In this document: positions 25,877-33,639 of the stretch, in pieces
How positions within the stretch are numbered: position 1 is the stretch's first letter
How the letters are laid out: each line of letters begins with the position of its first letter
Assembly (NCBI RefSeq): GCF_023806485.1
Contig: NZ_JAMSLR010000002.1
Location: 62,001-126,000, forward strand
Length of the DNA: 64,000 bases
From: Thermalbibacter longus
GTDB lineage: Bacteria; Chloroflexota; Chloroflexia; Thermomicrobiales; Thermomicrobiaceae
Reading direction: 5' to 3'
Program-made: the position numbers and the translations under genes
The notes under the pieces: generated by a model
Told to the model about the DNA's origin: nothing
Databases searched by the model: none
Seen by the model: only the letters and a program-made list of their open reading frames with translations

Positions 25877-26116
25877 CTCCGCTCGGTCGAGAAGACAGGC
25901 CGGGTGGTGCTGGTAGACCAGGCGCCACGGCACGCCTCGGTCGCGGCGCTGATCGCGGCCGAGATCGCCGAGGCGAGCTTCCACGCGCTCCAGGTACCGC
26001 CCAGGCTGGTCACGGCGCTAGACTACCCGGTGCCGTACAGCAAGCCGCTCGAGGAGCACGTGCTGCCGAGCGTCGAGAGGATCACCCGGGCAGTGCGGGG
26101 TGTGCTCGCTGCCTGA
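25871..26116 (+). pseudogene. Remnant: C-terminus of a 2-oxoacid dehydrogenase E1-beta subunit
   Basis: About 80 codons ending at TGA 26116 read SVEKTGRVVLVDQAPR, then LIAAEIAE, then YPVPYSKPLEEHVLPSVERI. This is the transketolase C-terminal domain typical of pyruvate or branched-chain 2-oxoacid dehydrogenase E1-beta. The roughly 250 residues that should precede it, including the TPP-binding part, are missing. It abuts the LLM remnant in a different frame, so the join is a deletion junction near 25870. No E1-alpha, E2 or E3 gene is nearby. Confidence 0.7.
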
Positions 26117-26646
26117 GCTGGCCGTGCAGTGGCAGCCAGTCCGGCGACGCCCGGAGGAGACAGCGAGCGTGCCCCGCAGCTCGATCGCGTAAGCGGGGAC
26201 ATCGCATGCGCTTCGACTCTGGCGTGGCTGGCGGCTGCTCGCGCGCCGGGTGCGCCCGTTCTCCCGCTCGCTCGAGATTCGGATCACTCGGACTCAATGG
26301 GGCGGCTGCGAACTGGCTAGGAGCAGCATCGCGCTCGCGGTGTGTCGCGGATTGTGGTCGAGTATCTTGCCGTCGGCCATGCCATCCAGATGCTCCGGCC
26401 CCTGTGCCGGCTCGGCATGCGCCCCAGCCTCGTCTCGCCGCATCGGGCTCGAACGCTGTTAGGGCGGTGATGGCTTTCGCCGTGACCGGCACTCCGGTCT
26501 CGGCATCCTGGCAGGCGCACCGCCTGCACGATGAGGGGTGCGCTTCTGCTATGATGGTGCGCTTGGTGGCCCTCGCTCGGTGGGCGGGCGTGCAGGCGAG
26601 CTTGCCGGTCGCGAGGAGAAGCGGTCGACCAGGCAACGCGCGGCAG
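26117..26646. other. Gene-free stretch upstream of the MFS gene
   Basis: I see no gene with recognisable content here; the open frames are low-complexity Arg/Ala/Ser translations. The only support for function is the -10-like element at 26547-26555. The stretch continues the decayed zone from 24834. Confidence 0.5.
26547..26555 (+). promoter_or_regulatory. Extended -10 ahead of the MFS transporter
   Basis: TGCTATGAT is an extended -10. There is no clear -35. Transcription would begin near 26562, which argues for a start codon downstream of it, such as GTG 26647. Confidence 0.45.
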
Positions 26647-27936
26647 GTGACGACGAAGGGCAGGCAGGCGACGACGCCAGATACGCGCCAGGAGAACGCT
26701 GGCGCTCGCTCACCGGTCTCACCGGCCGAACTGACCGCGCTGCTCGGCTTCATGATGGGGCTCAGCGCCTTCAGCATCGACGCGATGCTGCCGGCGCTCC
26801 ACGACCTGGCGGTCGCTTTCCAGACGAGCGACACCCGTGCCCAGCTCGTGGTCAATCTCTACTTCTTCGGCTTCGCTGCCGGGCAGATCGTGTTCGGCCC
26901 GCTCAGCGACCGCTTCGGACGGCGTTCGCTGCTCAGCGTCTCCGCCACTGGCTTCTTCCTGTGCGCGCTCGCGCTCGTCTTCGCCCCGTCGCTCGGGCTC
27001 ATCCTGGTGCTCCGCTTCCTCCAGGGCGTTTTCGGGGCGGCGCTGCGCGTCGTCGGGACGGCGCTGGTGCGTGACGTCTACCGCGGCGAGGCGATGGCGC
27101 GCGTGCTCTCGTTCGCGATGCTGGTCTTGCTCGTTGCCCCGCTCTTCGCGCCCTCGCTCGGGGTGCTCTTGCTCCGCTGGGGCTGGCGCGCGCCGTTCGG
27201 CATGATCGCCGCGATCTCTGCCTTCCTCACGGTCTGGCTTGTGCTGCGCTTGCCCGAGAGCCTGCCTCCCGAACGACGGCGCCCGCTCCAGCTCGGCCAC
27301 CTGCGGCGAGCCTGGCAGCGGCTGCTCCAGACTCCGCCGAGCCTGGCGTTCACCGTGATCCTGGGTTGCAGTTACGGGATGCTCTATGCCTACCTGGCCA
27401 GCTCAGCCCAGCTCTACAAGGAGCACTTCGGACTCTCGAACGCCCTCTTCGCGCTCGCGTTCGCGGGGACTGGGCTTGCTCAGGTGTTGGGTACGGTGAC
27501 GAACGGCCTGGTGATCACCCGGCTGGGCCTGAGGCGAGTCCTGCCACCAGCCGTGGTGGGGTTGAGCCTGGTCTCGGTATCGCTGCTGGGCGTTGCCGCG
27601 CTCGGGGTCGGGGTGCTGGGCTACTGGCTCTTGATGAGCGCCGCGTTCTTCGGCATCGCGCTGATCTTCTCCAACGCGAACAGCGCGGCGCTGGAGCCGC
27701 TGGGCGACATCGCCGGGTTTGCGAGCAGCGTGATCGGGTTCACCAGCACGGTGCTGGCCAACCTGTTCGGACTGGCGATCGGCCAGCTCGCGCAGGGGTC
27801 GCCGGCGGGGCTGGCGCTCGGCTTCTTCCTCCTCTCTCTGGGCAACGTGCTCGCCCTGGCCGTGGCGCTGCGCGCCGGCTGGCGACGTGCCAGCGAACCC
27901 TCCGACCTGCCCGCCGCCGGTGCCCCGGGTAACTGA
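26647..27936 (+). CDS. MFS multidrug efflux transporter, Bcr/CflA-like
   Basis: A ~429-aa major facilitator protein with 12 predicted helices. MGLSAFSIDAMLPALHDLA in helix 1, FGPLSDRFGRRSLL as the loop 2-3 signature (the canonical G-X-L-S-D-R-F-G-R-R), and RFLQGVFGAALRVVGTALVRD in helices 4-5 are typical of proton-coupled Bcr/CflA drug exporters. I chose GTG 26647, downstream of the -10 at 26547-26555 and before the first helix. The frame is open far upstream through the decayed LLM gene, and that part is not native. ATG 26752 (MMGLSAF) is too late. The substrates are unknown. Confidence 0.8.
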   Translation: MTTKGRQATTPDTRQENAGARSPVSPAELTALLGFMMGLSAFSIDAMLPALHDLAVAFQTSDTRAQLVVNLYFFGFAAGQIVFGPLSDRFGRRSLLSVSATGFFLCALALVFAPSLGLILVLRFLQGVFGAALRVVGTALVRDVYRGEAMARVLSFAMLVLLVAPLFAPSLGVLLLRWGWRAPFGMIAAISAFLTVWLVLRLPESLPPERRRPLQLGHLRRAWQRLLQTPPSLAFTVILGCSYGMLYAYLASSAQLYKEHFGLSNALFALAFAGTGLAQVLGTVTNGLVITRLGLRRVLPPAVVGLSLVSVSLLGVAALGVGVLGYWLLMSAAFFGIALIFSNANSAALEPLGDIAGFASSVIGFTSTVLANLFGLAIGQLAQGSPAGLALGFFLLSLGNVLALAVALRAGWRRASEPSDLPAAGAPGN

Positions 27937-28001
27937 CCGCTGTGGGCCGGATACGTCCGGGGCGCGGGACCGTCCACGGCTGCAGGAGAGTCGCAGGGCA
28001 C

Positions 28002-28031
28002 TGGACAGCACCAGGCGGTTGACGCTATACT
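28002..28031 (+). promoter_or_regulatory. Promoter of tRNA-Gly
   Basis: TGGACA (28002-28007) and TATACT (28026-28031) are 18 bp apart. The start would be near 28038, about 11 nt before the mature tRNA. A nearby TTGACG (28019-28024) is too close to act with this -10. Confidence 0.6.
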
Positions 28032-28048
28032 CTATGAGGACAACTGAT

Positions 28049-28121
28049 GCGGGAGTAACTCAGTTGGCAGAGTGCCGGCTTCCCAAGCCGGTTGTCGCGG
28101 GTTCGAATCCCGTCTCCCGCT
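28049..28121 (+). tRNA. tRNA-Gly (anticodon CCC)
   Basis: The sequence folds into a full cloverleaf of 73 nt. The acceptor stem is GCGGGAG/CTCCCGC, the D stem ACTC/GAGT, the anticodon stem CCGGC/GCCGG with loop TTCCCAA (anticodon CCC, reading GGG), and the T arm carries TTCGAAT. The discriminator is U, as usual for bacterial tRNA-Gly. The CCA end is not encoded. Confidence 0.96.
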
Positions 28122-28125
28122 CCGG

Positions 28126-28160
28126 GACACCGCCCTCCACCGCCGGGCGGTGTCGTTTTC
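28126..28160 (+). terminator. Rho-independent terminator of tRNA-Gly
   Basis: GACACCGCCC and GGGCGGTGTC form a perfect 10-bp stem with a 9-nt loop, followed by GTTTTC. It directly follows the tRNA and overlaps the very end of the convergent M23 peptidase gene. Confidence 0.85.
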
Positions 28161-29236
28161 TACTGGGGGGCATCGGCCTGCCCCTGGCCGTTTCCAGCTC
28201 CTCCGGTCAGGCTTCTCGAGCCGTGGGACATGCCGGCACCCTCAGACACCTCGGCACCCAGGCCGGCGCAGACGCGGTCACCGCGACGGAGATAGCCCGC
28301 GGAGACGTAGCCTGCCTCTTCGCTCTCGCTCTCGAGGCGCCACCAGCCGTCGAACTGCACCGGCAGCGAAGCCGCCAGAAGGAAACGGGGATGATCCTGC
28401 ACCTGGACATGCAGGTGCGGCTCGGTCGAGTGACCCGAGTTCCCGCAACGACCGACCATTTGCCCGGCCTGGACCGGCTGGCCCGGCCGCACGCAGATGC
28501 TACCGCGCTGCAGGTGCGCCAGCAGGCTGTACTCACGCTCCGCGTGGCGGATCACCACGACGTTGCCCAGCGGGCTCCAGGCGAAGGGATCGACGATGCC
28601 GACCCACGGGCAGTCGCGGTGGCCGTCCCGCGCCTCGACCACCAGGCCGTCGGCCGGGGCGACGATCGGCTGTCCCCAGGCGTAGCAGTCCTCGGGCTTG
28701 GGGGCCGAATCGACGCGACAGCTCCGACCGTTCGCGTCGCTGACGACCAGATCGTACGCATAGCGCTGGCCGGCGAGTCCCCATGAGTGCGATGTCTCCG
28801 CCGTGACTCCGCCGTTGTAGACCGTCCAGCAGCCGGTAACCGGGAGCCGGTAGCGTACCTTCTGGCGATAGGTGCCCGGCGCGGGCAAGCGCCCACGGTA
28901 GCGCAGGCGTACCAGCAGTTCGCCACCGAGCTGCGCCAGGCTGAACAGCAGCACCGGGGGCGAGAGGATCGTCATGAGGAGACTGCCGGCCATGAGCAGC
29001 ACTCGTCGAGGGTCCTCGACGAGCGCTCGCCCCCATTGGGCGAGGCGGATCGACCAGATCAGCGCCAGCGCCGCGAGGGCGGCGAGGGTCAGCACGTCCA
29101 GCGCCCCTCGCCAGCCGTCGACGAAGCTCATCCGTCGAGCCGCCCACGCTGCCAGCGTCACCGCCACCAGCAGGGGCTCGGCTCCCCGTAGCCGTCGCCA
29201 TACGCGCTGCGCTGGGCTCTCGATCTGTTCAGCCAC
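28160..29236 (-). CDS. M23 family metallopeptidase with N-terminal membrane helices
   Basis: A ~358-aa protein with three hydrophobic segments in the first ~110 residues, then an M23 (LytM/lysostaphin-type) domain. HSWGLAGQRYAYDLV supplies the first His and Asp, and HSTEPHLHVQVQ supplies the HxH zinc motif near the C-terminus. Such enzymes cut peptide cross-links in peptidoglycan, or act as inactive activators. All visible zinc ligands are kept, so it may be active, presumably outside the membrane. I prefer GTG 29236 with AGAGGATC ahead of it; ATG 29314 would extend it by 26 residues. Confidence 0.8.
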   Translation of the reverse strand: MAEQIESPAQRVWRRLRGAEPLLVAVTLAAWAARRMSFVDGWRGALDVLTLAALAALALIWSIRLAQWGRALVEDPRRVLLMAGSLLMTILSPPVLLFSLAQLGGELLVRLRYRGRLPAPGTYRQKVRYRLPVTGCWTVYNGGVTAETSHSWGLAGQRYAYDLVVSDANGRSCRVDSAPKPEDCYAWGQPIVAPADGLVVEARDGHRDCPWVGIVDPFAWSPLGNVVVIRHAEREYSLLAHLQRGSICVRPGQPVQAGQMVGRCGNSGHSTEPHLHVQVQDHPRFLLAASLPVQFDGWWRLESESEEAGYVSAGYLRRGDRVCAGLGAEVSEGAGMSHGSRSLTGGAGNGQGQADAPQ

Positions 29237-29463
29237 CGATCCGATCCTCTCGTTCGGCGAGCGATCTCCGCGCGCCGGTCTACGAACACCGCGTCGCGCC
29301 GACCAGCCAATCATTGGGTCTCGCCCGGAATCATACTCGGGTCACGGCCTGGGGATCGATCCGCAGCATCGTGCCGCGACGGCGCCGCGCGCGGCGAGCT
29401 GCCGTACACTGGGGGCCGGCACGGCAGGACGCCGGGCATGGTGACGAAGGGAGTACGAGCGGT

Positions 29464-30723
29464 ATGGAACAGGTCGTCTCGGCGAGCTGTCTTGTGAGCT
29501 TGCGCTGCACGAGTTGCGGCGCGACATACCCGGCCGACGAGATCCACACCACGTGTCCAGCATGCGGCAAAGTCCTCTTCGCCGAGTACGACCTGGAACG
29601 CGCGGCCCAGACCCTGACGCGCGAGGCGCTCCGCTCGCGCCCCTGGACGCTCTGGCGCTACCACGAGCTGATGCCGGTACGGGATCCGGCCAGCCGGCTG
29701 ACGCTCGGCGAAGGGGGCACGCCCCTGCTGCGAGGCGAACGGCTCGGGCAGGCGCTCGGCCTCTCTCGGCTCTGGCTCAAGGACGAGAGCCAGAACCCGA
29801 CCGGGAGCTTCAAGGCGCGCGGGCTAGCCGCCGCTGTCTCCCGCGCGAAGGAGCTCGGTGCCAAGGCGGTCGCCATCCCCTCGGCCGGGAACGCGGCCGC
29901 GGCCATGAGCGCCTACGCGGCCCGAGCTGGCTTGCCTGCCTACGTCTTCATGCCCGCGGACACGCCTCCGGCGATGCCCGCCGAGTGCCGCGCCTACGGG
30001 GCCCACGTCTTCCTCGTCCGCGGCCTCATCAACGACTGTGGACGGGTCGTCCGGGCCGGGGCGGAGCGCTTCGGCTGGATGGATGTGTCCACCCTCAAAG
30101 AGCCGTACCGCGCCGAGGGGAAGAAGACGATGGGGCTCGAGCTGGCCGAACAGCTCGGCTGGCGGCTGCCCGACGCCATCGTCTACCCGACGGGTGGCGG
30201 TACCGGGATCGTCGGCATGTGGAAGGCGTTCGACGAGCTGGAGCGCCTAGGCCTGATCGGCCGGGAGCGTCCCCGGATGATCGTCGTCCAGGCCGAGGGG
30301 TGCGCCCCGATCGTGCGGGCCTTCCAGGCTGGCGTTCGCCACGCCGATCCCTGGCGCGACGCCCACACGGTCGCGCCCGGGATCCGGGTGCCGGTCGCGA
30401 TCGGCGACTACCTGATCCTCGATGCCGTGCGCGCCAGCGGCGGCACCGCGCTGACAGTCAGCGACGAGGAGATGCTGGAAGGCGTACGCTTGCTGGCCCG
30501 GCTCGAAGGACTGTTCGTCTCGCCGGAGGCCGGCGCGACGGTTGCCGCCGCCCGGCGCCTGCGCGAGCGCGGCGAGCTCGGGCCCGACGACGAGACTGTC
30601 CTGTTCCTCACCGGGAGCGGGCTCAAGCACCTGGAGCTGGTCGAGGGCGACTACCCGGTGCTCGATCCCGACGATCCTGGCGTGCTCGATCGGCTAGCCG
30701 CAGTCGCCGGCAGGAAGGGCTGA
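29464..30723 (+). CDS. thrC: Threonine synthase
   Basis: A 419-aa PLP enzyme converting O-phosphohomoserine to threonine. The N-terminus carries a zinc-ribbon-like pair CTSCG and CPACG, as in the archaeal/thermophile-type threonine synthases. The PLP lysine is Lys117 in NPTGSFKARG, and the phosphate loop is in IVYPTGGGTGIVGMWKAF. ATG 29464 (MEQVVSA) starts just before the zinc ribbon; the upstream open frame has no family character. The last 73 bp overlap the 3' end of the convergent mutM gene. A TACACT -10-like box at 29412-29417 may serve it. Confidence 0.9.
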   Translation: MEQVVSASCLVSLRCTSCGATYPADEIHTTCPACGKVLFAEYDLERAAQTLTREALRSRPWTLWRYHELMPVRDPASRLTLGEGGTPLLRGERLGQALGLSRLWLKDESQNPTGSFKARGLAAAVSRAKELGAKAVAIPSAGNAAAAMSAYAARAGLPAYVFMPADTPPAMPAECRAYGAHVFLVRGLINDCGRVVRAGAERFGWMDVSTLKEPYRAEGKKTMGLELAEQLGWRLPDAIVYPTGGGTGIVGMWKAFDELERLGLIGRERPRMIVVQAEGCAPIVRAFQAGVRHADPWRDAHTVAPGIRVPVAIGDYLILDAVRASGGTALTVSDEEMLEGVRLLARLEGLFVSPEAGATVAAARRLRERGELGPDDETVLFLTGSGLKHLELVEGDYPVLDPDDPGVLDRLAAVAGRKG

Positions 30724-31538
30724 CACCGGGGGCAGAAGGTCGTGCCGCGCTGTGCCACCACCACGCGCTCGACCGGCGCGCCGCAGACCGGGCAGGGGCT
30801 GCCCGGCGGCCGGCCGTAGATCTGCAGCCGGGTCTGGTTCTCGCCTGGCTGGCCGAGGCCATCCCGGTAGTTGCGGATGGTGGTACCCCGGCGGGTGATC
30901 GCCGCTGCCAGCACCTCTCGCAGGGCGTGCAGCAGACCTCGCGTCTCCTCGAGGTCGAGCGAGCTGGCGGGACGCAGCGGATTGATGCCCGCGCGGAACA
31001 GCGCCTCGTCGGCGTAGATATTGCCCACGCCGGCGAGGAACGACTGCTCGAGGAGCAGTGCCTTGATGGCCCGCCGGTGCCGGGCGAGCCGCTCGTGCAG
31101 CAGCACGGGCGTCAGCTCGGGCGAGAGCGGCTCGGGTCCCAGTCGCGCCTCGAGCCGGTCGCGCTCGCCGGGCCGGAGGAGCCCGATGCGCCCGAAGCGG
31201 CGGATATCCCGGTAGCGGACTTCCTGCCCCTGGTCGAGCACGAGGCTGAGGTGATGGTGCGGGGGATGCGGCTCGCCTGGCTGGGCCAGGGACAGCTCGC
31301 CCGTCATCCCCAGGTGGACGGTAACCGTCGCGCCCGAGTCGAGCTCGATCAGCAGCGTCTTGCCGCGCCGCCCGAGCTGGGCGATGCGCTGCCCTTCGAC
31401 TTCGCGGGCGAACTCGCCCAGCGGCAGCGCCAGGATATCGGCTGGGTGCTGGCCGGCGAGGACGCGTATGATTCTGGAGCCGCGGAGCTGCGGCTCCAGC
31501 GAGCGGCGGACGACTTCGACTTCGGGCAACTCCGGCAT
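30651..31538 (-). CDS. mutM: Formamidopyrimidine-DNA glycosylase
   Basis: A 295-aa base-excision repair enzyme removing 8-oxoguanine and FapyG. MPELPEVEVV at the start gives the catalytic Pro/Glu, GRRGKTLLIEL supplies the conserved Lys, FLAGVGNIYADEALF is the helix-two-turn-helix, and CPVCG...CPRC is the zinc finger. ATG 31538 is fixed by this N-terminus. About 20 Ser/Gly/Pro-rich residues extend beyond the zinc finger and lie antisense to the end of thrC, which suggests that the original stop was lost and the frame ran on. It diverges from the HIT gene across 42 bp. Confidence 0.95.
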   Translation of the reverse strand: MPELPEVEVVRRSLEPQLRGSRIIRVLAGQHPADILALPLGEFAREVEGQRIAQLGRRGKTLLIELDSGATVTVHLGMTGELSLAQPGEPHPPHHHLSLVLDQGQEVRYRDIRRFGRIGLLRPGERDRLEARLGPEPLSPELTPVLLHERLARHRRAIKALLLEQSFLAGVGNIYADEALFRAGINPLRPASSLDLEETRGLLHALREVLAAAITRRGTTIRNYRDGLGQPGENQTRLQIYGRPPGSPCPVCGAPVERVVVAQRGTTFCPRCQPFLPATAASRSSTPGSSGSSTG

Positions 31539-31580
31539 TGCGTGCTCCTCAGCGAAGGGATGGGTGAAGAAAGGAGCGGT

Positions 31581-31928
31581 ATGACGACCAGGTGCATATT
31601 CTGCGAGATCGCGTCTGGCCGGCAACCGGCGCGCGTCGTCCACCAAGACGACCTGGTGACCGCCTTCTGGGACATCCACCCCCAAGCGCGCGTGCACATC
31701 CTAGTCATCCCCAACCAGCATGTTACCTCGCTGCGCGAGGCCGAGGAGGTCGATGCCGCGCTGCTCGGCCGCTGCCTGCAGGTGGCCGCGCGGGTGGCGC
31801 GCGAGGCCGGGATCGCCGAGTCCGGCTACCGGGTGCTGACGAACGTGGGGCCGGACGCGGGGCAGAGCGTCTACCACTTGCACTTCCACGTCCTCGGTGG
31901 CAACCGGCTGCGACTGGCGCTCGGCTAG
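31581..31928 (+). CDS. HIT-domain nucleotide hydrolase (HinT-like)
   Basis: A 115-aa histidine-triad protein. The catalytic motif is HLHFHV at residues 99-104, and CIFCEIASG near the start supplies the Cys pair that binds zinc in many HIT proteins. Family members hydrolyse AMP-lysine or other nucleoside phosphoramidates. ATG 31581 is preceded by AAAGGAG at good spacing; the frame is open far upstream only because it lies antisense to mutM. It is divergent from mutM and followed by ssrA. Confidence 0.93.
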   Translation: MTTRCIFCEIASGRQPARVVHQDDLVTAFWDIHPQARVHILVIPNQHVTSLREAEEVDAALLGRCLQVAARVAREAGIAESGYRVLTNVGPDAGQSVYHLHFHVLGGNRLRLALG

Positions 31929-31942
31929 CCGGCTTTCACGCC

Positions 31943-31971
31943 TTGCGCGGTGCGGGAACGCGATGTATACT
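31943..31971 (+). promoter_or_regulatory. Promoter of ssrA
   Basis: TTGCGC (31943-31948), 17 bp, TATACT (31966-31971). Predicted start near 31978, 25 nt before the mature tmRNA 5' end. Confidence 0.6.
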
Positions 31972-32002
31972 GAGATTTGCGCTCACCAGGGGCTGCTGTC
32001 GA

Positions 32003-32357
32003 GGGGATGACCGGTTTCGACAGGGCCGTAGGTGCGAGGATTGCAGGCCGAGGTCGCCCCGGGACTCGTAAAAAGGGGCAACCAAGTAACTGGCGAGCGC
32101 GAACTCGCTCTGGCTGCGTAAGTAAACGCGGCCACGTCTGCCTGGACCTCTCCCTGGCGGGTCCAGAGCGGGCGTCGCAAAGCCGAGGGTGCCGCTAGCC
32201 CAAGCGCCGGTGCGGGCTAGCGTAAGACTGATCCGGCTGGTCCGGGCGAGACCCTGTCGGTGGGGGCTCACCGGCGAGAGCCAAAACACCGACTAAGCCT
32301 GTAGTAGATCCTTGGCCGAACGCTCTGGACGGGGGTTCGACTCCCCCCATCTCCACC
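32003..32357 (+). ncRNA. ssrA: Transfer-messenger RNA (tmRNA)
   Basis: This RNA rescues stalled ribosomes and tags the unfinished protein for proteolysis. The 5' end GGGGAUGACCGGUUUCGACAG and the 3' end with T arm GGUUCGACUCC are diagnostic. GGGGAUG pairs with CAUCUCC (32348-32354) to form the alanyl-type acceptor stem, with A as discriminator; only CC of the CCA end is encoded. The tag frame reads GERELALAA and stops at TAA 32119-32121, starting at GGC 32092. The resume codon is therefore Gly, not the usual Ala, and it is preceded by AAGUAACU. The pseudoknot-rich middle part contains several GC stems. Confidence 0.95.
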
Positions 32358-32364
32358 GGACAAC

Positions 32365-32394
32365 GTGCCCCGGTCTCTCGAGAGACCGGGGCAC
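32365..32394. terminator. 30-bp perfect palindrome, probable terminator shared by ssrA and the gene at 32415
   Basis: GTGCCCCGGTCTCT and AGAGACCGGGGCAC form a perfect palindrome around a central CG. It sits between the convergent ends of ssrA and the small minus-strand gene. Neither side has a strong T-run, so it may act by stem strength or with Rho. Confidence 0.65.
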
Positions 32395-32414
32395 TGACCT
32401 CTCTAGCGGTCGAG

Positions 32415-32633
32415 CTATCGCCCGATGAGGTGAAGCTCGATGACCTCCCCGCTGCGGCGTACCTCGAACAGTACCCCGCCGTAGCGCACCCGATCTCCCT
32501 CTTTGAGACCTTGTGGTAGCCGGACGATCTTCGATCCCGCCACGACTCGCACCGGCCGCCGCTGGCGGCTCGCGCTCGCGGTCGCTCTCGCGCCCCAGGG
32601 CGGGTTCTCGCCGCAGCGTGGGCAGTAGCCCAT
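32415..32633 (-). CDS. Small protein with one CxxC pair, unknown function
   Basis: A 72-aa protein I do not recognise. It begins MGYCPRCGENPPWG, with a single Cys-X-X-Cys knuckle, then a Ser/Arg/Ala-rich linker, and ends in a compact beta-like stretch (VRYGGVLFEVRRSGEVIELHLI). The fold might be a small zinc-ribbon or SH3-like domain. ATG 32633 has a strong ribosome site (CGAGGAGAG, 7-nt spacing). The frame is open to GTG 32687, which has no good site. It is convergent with ssrA across the palindrome at 32365-32394. Confidence 0.6.
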   Translation of the reverse strand: MGYCPRCGENPPWGARATASASRQRRPVRVVAGSKIVRLPQGLKEGDRVRYGGVLFEVRRSGEVIELHLIGR

Positions 32634-32718
32634 CCAGTTCCTCTCCTCGACGCTGCCGTACTCCTGGCCAAAATCTACCACAGCCACGTGCCCGCCGGCT
32701 GCCGGTGTACCCGGCCAG

Positions 32719-33099
32719 CTAGGCCGTCGGGCGTCGTCGCCCGCTCTGTGCGCCGAGGTACGCGCCGGCCATGCTGAACACGCCGATGTAGACTGCAGCG
32801 AGCAGGGAGAAGAAGACGAGCGCAGCCGTCGCCAGGTGGGGGAGAATGCCGAGCTCGACCAGCAGGATCGGCGCCGGTAGCCCGATGAGGAGCCCGAGGA
32901 CGAGACCGAGGATCAACGCCTCCGTCGCTCGCAGGCGGAGACCTGCTCCGGCTGCGAATCCCCCGATGATCGGGCTGAGTGGCCCGGTGACGAAGTGGAG
33001 TCCCGGCGGCAAGAGCGCGAGCAGGCTGACGATGCCGCAGAGTACGATGCCCTCCACGATGCGCAGCGGGCGGATCCCCGGCGGCGACGTTTCGCTCAT
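32719..33099 (-). CDS. Small membrane protein, probable four-helix
   Basis: A 126-aa hydrophobic protein with about four membrane segments and a conserved-looking PLSPIIGGFAAGAGLRL turn. This resembles the small DUF5518-type membrane proteins, a match I cannot confirm. ATG 33099 is preceded by CTGGAGGTGG. It is divergent from the MarR gene across 84 bp, and the shared operator at 33148-33166 suggests that MarR controls it. Confidence 0.65.
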   Translation of the reverse strand: MSETSPPGIRPLRIVEGIVLCGIVSLLALLPPGLHFVTGPLSPIIGGFAAGAGLRLRATEALILGLVLGLLIGLPAPILLVELGILPHLATAALVFFSLLAAVYIGVFSMAGAYLGAQSGRRRPTA

Positions 33100-33147
33100 G
33101 ACCACCTCCAGCAGTGTCCGCACAACGGCCAGCCGGCCTCGGTCAAG

Positions 33148-33168
33148 TATATCGTGATCCGATATAAT
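33148..33168 (+). promoter_or_regulatory. MarR-type operator overlapping the marR -10 box
   Basis: TATATCG (33148-33154) and CGATATA (33160-33166) form a perfect inverted repeat with a 5-bp centre (19 bp in total). TATAAT at 33163-33168 is a consensus -10 for the plus-strand gene, so a protein bound at the repeat would block it. The site lies in the 84-bp gap between the divergent membrane protein and MarR genes and could control both. Confidence 0.65.
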
Positions 33169-33183
33169 GTGCCGGGAGGCGGA

Positions 33184-33639
33184 ATGGGGCAAATCCTGCG
33201 CGACGAGCACTACCAGGCGCTTGCCGAGTTCCGGTACCGGCTCCGGCAGTTCTTGCGCCGGAGCGAGGAGGCAGCGCGCTCCGTCGGTCTCGAGCCGCAG
33301 CAGCACCAGTTGCTCCTGGCGCTGCGGGGGTTGCCGCCGGATCGGGAGCCGACGGTCGGCGAGCTGGCGGAGCGGCTCCAGATCCAGCACCACAGCGCGG
33401 TCGAGCTGGTCGATCGCCTGGAGCGCCGGGGCCTCGTCTGGCGCGAGCGGGGGGAGCGCGACCGGCGCCAGGTCTATGTCCGGCTCACCCCTGAGGGCAG
33501 GCGGGTGCTGGAGGGTCTCGCAGCGTTTCACTGGCAGGAGCTCCAGACCATCGGCCCGGCGTTGATCCAGGCGCTCGAGCGGATCACGCGCGCCGTGCAG
33601 GCTGGGGAGGAGTGGGAGTCCCATCGCGAGCGGGAGTGA
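33184..33639 (+). CDS. MarR family transcriptional regulator
   Basis: A 151-aa winged-helix regulator. GLEPQQHQLLLALRGLP, TVGELAERLQIQHHSAVELVDRLERRGLV (the HTH recognition helix) and the wing RDRRQVYVRLTPEGRRVLE define the family. ATG 33184 is preceded by GGGAGGCGGA. The palindrome at 33148-33166 covers its -10 box, so autorepression is likely. The divergent small membrane protein is the most probable target. The ligand is unknown. Confidence 0.9.
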   Translation: MGQILRDEHYQALAEFRYRLRQFLRRSEEAARSVGLEPQQHQLLLALRGLPPDREPTVGELAERLQIQHHSAVELVDRLERRGLVWRERGERDRRQVYVRLTPEGRRVLEGLAAFHWQELQTIGPALIQALERITRAVQAGEEWESHRERE

